DNA of 5,566 bases from assembly GCA_024399225.1 (NCBI GenBank), contig JAKSHV010000086.1, positions 1 through 5,566 on the forward strand, given 5' to 3'. This document shows, piece after piece, positions 1 to 5,296 of the stretch. Under the pieces are notes generated by a model that was given only the letters and a program-made list of their open reading frames with translations, did not search any database and was not told where the DNA came from. How positions within the stretch are numbered: the first letter of the stretch is position 1; every line of letters begins with the position of its first letter. Source of the DNA: an archaeon. Lineage in GTDB: Archaea; Thermoplasmatota; Thermoplasmata; Methanomassiliicoccales; Methanomethylophilaceae. Position numbers and translations under genes: made by a program.

Positions 1-5
1 GGGTA

Positions 6-584
6 ATGCAGCGTCTTGCATATCTCGACGATGACAGGAGGCATGTGGAACAGATGACCGAGAGGCTGCTTTCACGAAGCATACCGTCACGAAAGAGGAC
101 TGTAAGATACGTTCAGATCTCCGAGATAGGGATGCCTTCGCCCATCACATCAAAAACACCGACTAAGGTCAGAGCAGACAGTACAATTACAGCAAGTTTC
201 AGGAATGTTCCGCGACTAATCGCTTCACTTCCTCCATGTGCGGTGGGGGGAGTCATACATAATCAACTGTTTGTCACCAATATAACGGTTTTTCAGAATC
301 AGCTAAAAAAGTTAGAATTCACCAGGGGCCTGGACGCATTCATAGCATCTTCAGGTTCATCAGCACAGCCTGTTTCCGCCGACCCCGGGAAAATCACCAT
401 CAGGGGAAGTTCCGCCAATGCAACCATCACTCTTTTCGTGGACAAGAAGGCCTTCTGCAAAGTGAAAAGGGAAGAGATCGTGGTGCTCGACATCCAGCCC
501 GGAAAGCATGTCCTGTGGGCGAGGTCCGGATTCGAGGGTGCCGAGAAGATGGAGATGGACATCTCCGAAGGTGACCGTCTCTAG
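6..584 (+). CDS. Open frame ending in a PEGA/DUF2846-like beta-sandwich domain; 5' half doubtful, possibly a truncated gene
   Basis: Only the last part is convincingly coding. Residues 110-126 form a Ser/Ala-rich linker (SSGSSAQPVSADPG). Residues 127-192 have alternating beta strands with the pattern K-I-T-I-R, L-F-V-D-K-K, then D-I-Q-P-G-K-H-V-L, as in small PEGA/DUF2846-type extracytoplasmic domains. Codons here end mostly in C or G, like the neighbouring genes. No ATG, GTG or TTG lies in frame near the domain. The nearest in-frame starts are far upstream (6, 54, 132), and the frame stays open to the left window edge, so it could be the tail of a gene beginning outside. Positions 113-256 are better explained by a gene on the other strand. 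Related proteins usually carry a zinc ribbon or membrane segment before this domain; none is visible. It stops at TAG (582-584), yet coding-like sequence continues in frame to TAA (654-656). I favour a 5'-truncated remnant or an amber-readthrough gene. The domain call is by eye. Confidence 0.45.
   Translation: MQRLAYLDDDRRHVEQMTERLLSRSIPSRKRTVRYVQISEIGMPSPITSKTPTKVRADSTITASFRNVPRLIASLPPCAVGGVIHNQLFVTNITVFQNQLKKLEFTRGLDAFIASSGSSAQPVSADPGKITIRGSSANATITLFVDKKAFCKVKREEIVVLDIQPGKHVLWARSGFEGAEKMEMDISEGDRL
113..256 (-). CDS. Small single-span membrane protein, 47 aa, function unknown
   Basis: Reading the minus strand from the ATG at 256 gives a 47-residue protein. It has a polar N-terminus with two prolines and a double glycine (residues 1-14), the basic/polar lead SRGTFLK (14-20), a hydrophobic stretch LAVIVLSALTLVGVF (21-35), and a short acidic tail ending P-I-S-E-I before TGA. 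This is the layout of a small single-pass membrane protein. The lead only loosely resembles a Tat motif (one Arg, no RR), so I do not call it a signal peptide. No Shine-Dalgarno precedes the ATG, but a TATA-like GTTATATT centred about 27 nt upstream fits leaderless transcription, as for the larger minus-strand gene in this window. It overlaps the weak half of a rightward frame, and I think this strand is the real one. I do not recognise the family. It is too short for ordinary ORF calling, so a chance frame remains possible. Confidence 0.55.
   Translation of the reverse strand: MTPPTAHGGSEAISRGTFLKLAVIVLSALTLVGVFDVMGEGIPISEI
279..286 (-). promoter_or_regulatory. TATA-like box for the 47-aa membrane protein gene
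   Basis: The minus strand reads GTTATATT, with A/C-rich sequence (AAAACC) just upstream as a possible BRE. Its centre lies about 27 nt before the ATG at 256, the distance expected when an archaeal transcript starts at or next to the start codon. No Shine-Dalgarno is present, which agrees with a leaderless mRNA. Confidence 0.4.
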
Positions 585-664
585 ATAGTCCACAACGGTA
601 TGAGGGGTTATTCCGTCAGAAAGTCTGAAAAGGTTTCCCGAGGTCACCCCCGGTAAACGGTTTG

Positions 665-685
665 GGCTTGTTTTCAAGCCTTTTT
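665..685 (+). terminator. Hairpin plus T-tract terminator, rightward
   Basis: GGCTTG (665-670), loop TTTT (671-674) and CAAGCC (675-680) form a perfect 6-bp stem, followed immediately by five T (681-685). The T-tract sits on the plus strand, so it would end rightward transcripts from the PEGA-like frame. It overlaps the last codons and stop of the leftward surface-protein gene (stop 674-676). A weaker stem with one mismatch lies just upstream (633-640 with 651-658, 10-nt loop), and a 5-bp stem at 616-628 (TCAGA/TCTGA). Together these make 585-685 a termination zone between convergent genes. Confidence 0.5.
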
Positions 686-2941
686 GATCTTCACTAGTGC
701 AACCACTCCGACTATTGCAACGACTGCGATGATTCCGATTATTGCGAACATCAGGGTGTTGTTGCTGTCGCTTCCATTGTCCCCTGCATCGACGTCGATC
801 ACCTTCTGGATCGAGTAGATGGAAAGGTGGTCTAGTTCGAAGGATGCATATCCTGCTTCGGAGAAGTCGATGTCCTTGGGCTCGATGAGCTTTCCGTCGG
901 AGACACAGTAGAGCTTGACGCCCTCTGTAGGTCCGCTGTAGGGTACTGTCACCTTGATCTTTCCACCCGCGAAGTTGTCGTGGTTGTCTCCGATGGATAT
1001 CTCGAACACGGTTGCTCCGGGGCCGGTGATGGCCTCGTAGGCACCGGAGGTGTCCTTACCGAGAGTGATGGCAGCATCGCCGTCCTTGAGGTTCTTGAGC
1101 GCAGTGTTGTCAAGCACGATGGAACCGGTGGAGGTATCGATCTTCAGGGTGACGGAGGAATCGGTCTTGGCCGCTTCCTTCATGGTGGTCACGTCGGCAG
1201 AGCTGATGGTGCTCTTATCATCGGTTACCTCGGCGACGTAGTTTCCGCCGGTCGAGGTTACCTCGGATGAGGGGATGATGGGGATCTCCTTGGTTTCGGA
1301 GCTGCGTATCTCCTCGCAGGCGGTACAGCGTACCACTGCCTTGTAGGAACCAGCTGCCGCACAGGTGGCGGGGATCACATCCTCTTTCGTTTCAACGCCC
1401 CATACATGGGGTTTGAGGGGAAGTTCGGTCTGAGGAGTCTTCCAGTCCCTGCATCTGGTGCACTGCTCTCCGTCGGTCAATCCTTTAGAGGTGCAGCTGG
1501 ATTCGGTTCCGTTGACCTTCACGTAGTCGTGACCCAGTGCCTTGATGACCTCGTCGGTATTCTGTGCCAGGGTATATCCGCAGACAGTACAGAATACCGC
1601 AGTACCCTTGATACCGCTCTCGGTGCAGGTAGGTTCCTTCACGATTCCCACGACGGGTTCGCCCGCAGTATGGCCGTCATAGGCCTTGATCATGCCGTAT
1701 TCGGGGTGCATATGGTAGAGCCATCCTTTCGCATCCCCTACGGAGTCGGTGATGTTTGGGAGAACGGTGTGGATTTTGTCGTTCTGGCAATAAATGGCTT
1801 CGTTTCCATGGGAATATCCCAATACGCGAAGTCCGGTTCCGAACTTAACGCTGACAAGGTTGTAGCAGTTGTAGACGGCCATGTTGTCGATCTTCTTGAT
1901 ATTATCACCGAAGGTGATGCTCTTGAGTTCATCGACCTCTTCGATGACCGCACTGTTGTTGCGGAGCAGATCCTGGTCCTTGAAGATTTCCAGCTTATCC
2001 ATGTTCTCCACTGCGGCACCTATGCGGTGGACCTGGTACTCGACCTCGCCGATGGTGACGGTGCCGATGTCGAGGCTTTCGTCATTGCCGTAGTATCTGA
2101 GAAGCTGGCAGATGCCGCTTTTGACGTTGTAGGTTGCAGCGAATTTTCCGTCATCGGTGGTTCCCAGGCCTACGGAGCTGTCGCGCACGAAGTGTTTGTC
2201 GATGTATCCTCCGAGACCGAGGCCGTACTGTATGGGGCTCAGGGAGTAGTTGGTGATGTCGCTGAGGACATTGCAGCTGTAGAACACATCATCTCCGATC
2301 GACCAGACATATGTGCCTACGGTGAGATGTTGGAGTTTGGAACAGTTGTAGAACAATTTGTCCTGCAGGCACGGTACAAGGTTTCCGATAGCAGCTCTTT
2401 CGAGTTCGGTGCAGTTCATGAAGGCGGCCATTCCGAGATCCTCGACGGAATTGGGGATATTGACCGTAATGAGGCCGGAATCCTCGAATGCACGGCCTTT
2501 GATAGTGACAAGGGAATCGGGAAGTTCGATCTCGGTGAGTGCTGTGCAGAAATGGAATGCGTAGCTTCTGATCTCTACTAAGGTATCGGGAAGGGATACA
2601 GTTGTAAGTCTGGAACACTTTTCGAACGAATACTCTCCGAGTACGGTGATGCCGTTTCCGACGGAGACTGCGGTTATATCGGTTCCCCAGGGTGCGGGAT
2701 CCTTTTCAGTGAAGTCCGGTATGGCTCCGGTTCCCGTGATGATCAGGGTGCCGGAAAGTGAATCATATTCCCAATAGCAGTTCGATGTTCCGATCTGCTC
2801 GGGTTCCGCACTTGACGAATCCGAAGTATTGAATGCAAAAAGCATGAGGAGTGCAGCGATGAACACGAGTATCGCGGCACAGAGCGTTCCCTTCGACATT
2901 CTGAAGGTGCCGGAGGATCCTTTTGATAAGGAGCTGTACAT
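674..2941 (-). CDS. BspA-like leucine-rich-repeat cell-surface protein with Cys/His units and C-terminal membrane anchor
   Basis: This is a predicted cell-surface protein of 755 residues, adhesin-like by family. Its parts in order are: a signal or anchor helix (about 16-37); a BspA-type N-terminal domain (52-90) with the C-Y-W-E-Y-D, G-T-L-I-I-T-G-T-G and P-W marks; LRR_5 repeats (about 91-230), each of the form I/L-x-I-x-x-x-A-F-x-x-C/S-x-x-L-x-x-I-x-L-P; a degenerate stretch; a second LRR block (about 295-375); three units with Cys at 439/451/454, 483/494/497 and 527/539/542; a beta-rich domain (about 565-713) with K-V-T-V-P-Y and a terminal H-L-S-I-Y-S-I strand; an Asp/Ser/Asn linker (716-728); a membrane helix (729-750); and the tail KIKKA. 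The start at 2941 is preferred over Met15 (2899): neither has a Shine-Dalgarno, but a TATA-like box lies 26 nt before 2941. The protein should be exported and held with its bulk outside. Such proteins in gut archaea and bacteria are thought to bind host or microbial surfaces; no ligand can be read from the sequence. A 391-codon frame on the other strand is a shadow. Confidence 0.9.
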   Translation of the reverse strand: MYSSLSKGSSGTFRMSKGTLCAAILVFIAALLMLFAFNTSDSSSAEPEQIGTSNCYWEYDSLSGTLIITGTGAIPDFTEKDPAPWGTDITAVSVGNGITVLGEYSFEKCSRLTTVSLPDTLVEIRSYAFHFCTALTEIELPDSLVTIKGRAFEDSGLITVNIPNSVEDLGMAAFMNCTELERAAIGNLVPCLQDKLFYNCSKLQHLTVGTYVWSIGDDVFYSCNVLSDITNYSLSPIQYGLGLGGYIDKHFVRDSSVGLGTTDDGKFAATYNVKSGICQLLRYYGNDESLDIGTVTIGEVEYQVHRIGAAVENMDKLEIFKDQDLLRNNSAVIEEVDELKSITFGDNIKKIDNMAVYNCYNLVSVKFGTGLRVLGYSHGNEAIYCQNDKIHTVLPNITDSVGDAKGWLYHMHPEYGMIKAYDGHTAGEPVVGIVKEPTCTESGIKGTAVFCTVCGYTLAQNTDEVIKALGHDYVKVNGTESSCTSKGLTDGEQCTRCRDWKTPQTELPLKPHVWGVETKEDVIPATCAAAGSYKAVVRCTACEEIRSSETKEIPIIPSSEVTSTGGNYVAEVTDDKSTISSADVTTMKEAAKTDSSVTLKIDTSTGSIVLDNTALKNLKDGDAAITLGKDTSGAYEAITGPGATVFEISIGDNHDNFAGGKIKVTVPYSGPTEGVKLYCVSDGKLIEPKDIDFSEAGYASFELDHLSIYSIQKVIDVDAGDNGSDSNNTLMFAIIGIIAVVAIVGVVALVKIKKA

Positions 2942-2962
2942 GAATTGGGATTCGCAACCTGA

Positions 2963-2971
2963 GCATATAAT
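2963..2971 (-). promoter_or_regulatory. TATA-like box of the surface-protein gene
   Basis: The minus strand reads ATTATATGC, centred about 26 nt upstream of the ATG at 2941. With no Shine-Dalgarno between box and start, a leaderless transcript is likely. Immediately upstream on the same strand is TCACAATC (2979-2972), a block repeated next to the second arm of the inverted repeat at 3103-3138. Confidence 0.5.
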
Positions 2972-2986
2972 GATTGTGACAGACCC

Positions 2987-3004
2987 TACTGTGGTCGATA
3001 ATTA
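2987..3004 (-). repeat. Inverted repeat arm A, upstream of the surface-protein promoter
   Basis: On the minus strand this arm is TAATTATCGACCACAGTA. It matches arm B on the plus strand at 17 of 18 positions. After a 7-nt gap the minus strand carries TCACAATC and then the TATA box of the surface-protein gene. Its position directly upstream of BRE/TATA suits an activator or shared regulatory site. Confidence 0.6.
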
Positions 3005-3102
3005 ATTCATAAGCTTATCCGCTAGTCTAACAATGCCCTCAGAGTCAAAATTACAAGCTGGTTGAGAAAAAACGTACATCAGGTCGACAAGGGCCCTAAA
3101 AA

Positions 3103-3120
3103 TAATTATCGACCAAAGTA
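3103..3120 (+). repeat. Inverted repeat arm B, pointing rightward
   Basis: The plus strand reads TAATTATCGACCAAAGTA. After a 10-nt gap it is followed by TCACAATC (3131-3138) and an A/T-rich AAATATTG (3139-3146), the same order as arm A. This suggests a duplicated promoter-proximal cassette facing away from the surface-protein gene. No intact coding region follows it, so what it drives, if anything, is unknown. Confidence 0.55.
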
Positions 3121-3147
3121 TTCGCAACTCTCACAATCAAATATTGC

Positions 3148-3164
3148 CGATGATCTGATCATCG
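3148..3164. repeat. 17-bp perfect palindrome, possible operator
   Basis: CGATGATC and GATCATCG are perfect 8-bp arms around a single T. The site begins two bases after the TATA-like AAATATTG of arm B and reaches the place where a transcript from it would start. It could be a repressor site or a short RNA hairpin. No function can be assigned from sequence alone. Confidence 0.35.
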
Positions 3165-3510
3165 CATACAGCCGCAATGGCTGCCGCAAGGACCTGGTCG
3201 TTCTCTCTCTATATTAAAAACCTGTATCTTTGAGATCTTTAACGGGATGATCAGTTTTGTATAATTTCTCAACAGAATACAGGAACCCATACGTTCACCG
3301 GCTTCGATTCTGTCAATTCCAAGATCCTCTAGGGAAAATCAAATAGAGTCATGTTCAGAAATGAGGGGACCTGACTCCGGGCTTCTGCTGCCCTGCAATT
3401 CTACTGGTGGCTTAGAACAGCTCAATCTGTGATGAGTATTGATCACTCTATATGGGATGTTCTCCCGAACAGCTCATAGGTTCCATAATCCAAATATATT
3501 ATTCCTTATG

Positions 3511-3526
3511 TTTAGGTACTCCTAAA
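3511..3526 (+). promoter_or_regulatory. Palindromic operator 1, DtxR/IdeR-like
   Basis: TTTAGG-TACT-CCTAAA is a perfect 6-4-6 palindrome. Its core TTAGG-N4-CCTAA matches the half-site arrangement of boxes bound by DtxR/IdeR-family metal-dependent repressors (consensus remembered, not searched). It lies just upstream of the TATA box of the binding-protein gene. A second, more distal TATA-like run (ATATATT, 3494-3500) would place a start site inside this palindrome. Confidence 0.55.
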
Positions 3527-3527
3527 A

Positions 3528-3535
3528 TTTAAATA
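3528..3535 (+). promoter_or_regulatory. TATA box of the binding-protein operon
   Basis: TTTAAATA sits between the two palindromes. A start about 25 nt downstream would fall near 3557, leaving a leader of some 20 nt before the ATG at 3580. Either palindrome, if occupied, would block TBP/TFB or polymerase. Confidence 0.5.
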
Positions 3536-3556
3536 AATTTAGGCATTACTAAATTT
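3535..3556 (+). promoter_or_regulatory. Palindromic operator 2, DtxR/IdeR-like
   Basis: AAATTTAG (3535-3542) and CTAAATTT (3549-3556) are perfect 8-bp arms around a 6-nt spacer. The inner core, TTTAGG-CATT-ACTAAA, repeats operator 1 with one arm mismatch. The two cores are in direct register 27 bp apart, centre to centre. The site spans the gap from TATA box to expected start, a classical repression position. Confidence 0.55.
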
Positions 3557-3568
3557 ACCAAAAAGCAA

Positions 3569-3577
3569 AGGGAAGAG
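3569..3577 (+). promoter_or_regulatory. Weak ribosome binding site of the binding-protein gene
   Basis: AGGGAAGAG precedes the ATG at 3580 by two bases. It is purine-rich but only a partial match to the archaeal GGAGGTGA consensus. It supports the chosen start, which also places a membrane helix directly at the N-terminus. Confidence 0.3.
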
Positions 3578-3579
3578 AA

Positions 3580-5259
3580 ATGAATAGCAAAATTGTCCTG
3601 ACAGCAGGAGTGATCGCAGTGATCGTCATTGCGGCAGCTTTTGTGGCATTGACCAACAAAGATGAAAATGATCCGGAAACAGAAATAGTCGTCAGTGTAA
3701 CCGCGGATTCCACCGGCGTATTCTCTATGACGGAATCCTGTATTTCGGAAGCACTGGAAAAAAACGAAAACAATCCTGACGCCAAACTGTTGAAGATAGA
3801 TGTCGGCGGCCATAATGACAAAATCACCATCAATATCCCCGCAGATGTTTTGACGAATCTCTCCGGTACCAAACTGCCGGTTCTGATCGATACGGAAATA
3901 GGTGGAGTGGAGCTTCCCAATTCCATCTTGGCAGGTCTTACAACAGATTTTACTGTTTCATTCGAAAACGAGAAAATGGATGCGTATCCGAACGTGTTCA
4001 AGGAAACATTTGAAGGCTACAGGATAATGTCCGTATCCGCAACCGCCGCTTCGGATCTGAAAGAACTGGCAGACAAGGTCGTTTACAGGCTGCCATACAC
4101 GATGGATGGATACAGTAAGGACAACGTATACAGTTCATCCGCTTACTTCCTGGAAGATGATAGATCCGTTACCGGCATCGATTCCAAATTCATCGGTCAG
4201 AAAGTGTGTGTCGAGACCGACAGGGTGGCGAAGATAATCTACAAGGCAACCCTGAAGGAAAATGCAGTACAATCGATCACGGTGAAGATGTCCAATGATG
4301 AGGAATACACCCTTTCCAAACCGGCAACCAAGATCGCTGTGGTGAGCTCCAATGAATCGGAGATGTGCCAGATCCTGGGATTGGAGAAATACATAGTGGG
4401 TCTCTGCGACGGAGCGTGGGAGGACCAGCTCAATGAGGAGATGAGGAGCATTCCCAAGATCGGGAAATACTCCTCCGTAACAGCTGAAAAAATAGCTCTC
4501 ACCGGAGCACAGTACATCATCTCCCCCTATCCTTCGATGGGACTTCCTGCGGCAACCGTATCCGAACTGAAATCGACCTATGGTATCACCACCCTGTACT
4601 TCGACTGTTACGGAACTCATCTTCTCGAGGATGTAGTGAACCTCGCAAAGATCTTCGGCGATGAGTCCGCATTGGCAAAAGCCGAGGAGTATGTGAGCTA
4701 CTACAACAACATCGAGGCCGTCATCGCTTCCAAAGTGACATCCGACAAATCCATCATGTTCGTTGCCAACGGAATGGGGGATGCGAGCAAATACTACACC
4801 GATTCCTCCGAACTCGTAAAGAAGATCGAGAAGATCTCGGGAAGCAACGCCCTTCAGGACATGGGTGCCAACCAGGGAAAGAAATCCACGGTCAGCATCA
4901 ACGGGGAACTCGTATACAACTACGATGCGTCCGACAAGCTCGACATCCTGTTCATCAGGAGCAAATCCGGGGAGGAACTTGGATATGCATACGATCTGTT
5001 CTACAATTCCCTCAAGAGTTTCTACGGTTCGGAGATACCCAAAGTGGTCTCCAAAGGCGGATGTTACGAACTCCACACAGATGTTGTATCCGGATGTCGC
5101 GATTTCATCGGAGATATCCTGATCGCGCAGGCCTACGGTTTCGATACAGGCCTGGATGCATCTATGCTGTTCGATGAGTTCAATATGAAATACGGATTCG
5201 GTTCCGATATAGAGAAGGTGGATGGCAAAACCCTCCTCCTCAAACATATTACCGCTTGA
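3580..5259 (+). CDS. Membrane-tethered class III ABC solute-binding protein (FecB/BtuF type) with an extra N-terminal domain
   Basis: This 559-residue protein should capture a metal chelate, heme or corrinoid outside the cell and pass it to the FecCD-type permease encoded next. Residues 5-24 are one hydrophobic helix with no lipobox Cys, so it is probably an uncleaved N-terminal anchor. Residues about 33-228 form a beta-rich extra domain (see K-I-T-I-N-I-P, V-L-I-D-T-E-I-G-G-V-E-L-P and Y-R-L-P-Y) resembling the membrane-proximal domain of the neighbouring surface protein. Residues about 231-559 are the Peripla_BP_2 fold. It has the usual entry strand (V-K-M-S-N-D-E-E-Y-T-L), P-A-T-K-I-A-V-V-S-S-N, I-L-G-L-E-K-Y-I-V-G-L, I-P-K-I-G-K-Y-S-S-V-T-A-E-K-I, A-Q-Y-I-I-S-P and a long inter-lobe helix near 345-385. 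Typical members have 300-380 residues; the surplus is the extra domain. The promoter carries two DtxR/IdeR-like palindromes, which favours iron-linked control. Ligand identity cannot be read from the sequence. Confidence 0.88.
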   Translation: MNSKIVLTAGVIAVIVIAAAFVALTNKDENDPETEIVVSVTADSTGVFSMTESCISEALEKNENNPDAKLLKIDVGGHNDKITINIPADVLTNLSGTKLPVLIDTEIGGVELPNSILAGLTTDFTVSFENEKMDAYPNVFKETFEGYRIMSVSATAASDLKELADKVVYRLPYTMDGYSKDNVYSSSAYFLEDDRSVTGIDSKFIGQKVCVETDRVAKIIYKATLKENAVQSITVKMSNDEEYTLSKPATKIAVVSSNESEMCQILGLEKYIVGLCDGAWEDQLNEEMRSIPKIGKYSSVTAEKIALTGAQYIISPYPSMGLPAATVSELKSTYGITTLYFDCYGTHLLEDVVNLAKIFGDESALAKAEEYVSYYNNIEAVIASKVTSDKSIMFVANGMGDASKYYTDSSELVKKIEKISGSNALQDMGANQGKKSTVSINGELVYNYDASDKLDILFIRSKSGEELGYAYDLFYNSLKSFYGSEIPKVVSKGGCYELHTDVVSGCRDFIGDILIAQAYGFDTGLDASMLFDEFNMKYGFGSDIEKVDGKTLLLKHITA

Positions 5260-5269
5260 TTTTGAAAAC

Positions 5270-5288
5270 GGCGGGGGCCACCCCCGCC
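5270..5288 (+). other. Intercistronic GC hairpin between binding-protein and permease genes
   Basis: GGCGGGGG (5270-5277), loop CCA and CCCCCGCC (5281-5288) make a perfect 8-bp GC stem ten bases after the stop of the binding-protein gene. No T-tract follows, so full termination is unlikely. A 3'-end stabiliser or attenuator that keeps the binding protein more abundant than the permease is a plausible role, as for hairpins in many binding-protein operons. Confidence 0.5.
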
Positions 5289-5296
5289 AACCAAAC

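Larger units (their letters stand above)
2942..3510. other. Long intergenic region without an intact gene
   Basis: This stretch separates the leftward surface-protein gene from the rightward transporter operon. It contains the surface-gene TATA box, two arms of an inverted repeat, a 17-bp palindrome at 3148-3164, a possible decayed minus-strand frame (3159-3446, interrupted by TGA), a 10-bp direct repeat GAACAGCTCA (3415-3424 and 3467-3476) and an A/T-rich segment with a TATA-like run at 3492-3502. It is richer in A/T and stop codons than its flanks. I saw no tRNA, rRNA or intact transposase. It may hold decayed sequence, a small RNA, or both. Confidence 0.6.

Noticed and set aside
113..256. 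Tat signal in the 47-residue protein
   Set aside because: S-R-G-T-F-L-K has only one Arg, and no mature domain follows the hydrophobic segment.
360..677. A 105-codon leftward frame running off the end of the surface-protein gene
   Set aside because: It is antisense to the PEGA-like domain, starts inside the terminator hairpin and has no protein-like motif.
1406..2581. A 391-codon rightward frame opposite the surface-protein gene
   Set aside because: It is fully antisense to a gene with clear domains, shows no recognisable motif, and its length follows from the opposing codon bias.
3471..3495. tRNA-like T-loop (GGTTCCATAATCC)
   Set aside because: The flanking bases do not pair as a T stem, and no acceptor, D or anticodon arm is found around it.
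3580..3654. Lipoprotein signal on the binding protein
   Set aside because: There is no Cys after the hydrophobic segment; an uncleaved membrane anchor fits better.
4135..5247. A 370-codon leftward frame opposite the binding-protein gene
   Set aside because: It is antisense to a well-supported Peripla_BP_2 domain; low-complexity V/D/G-rich composition is typical of a shadow frame.
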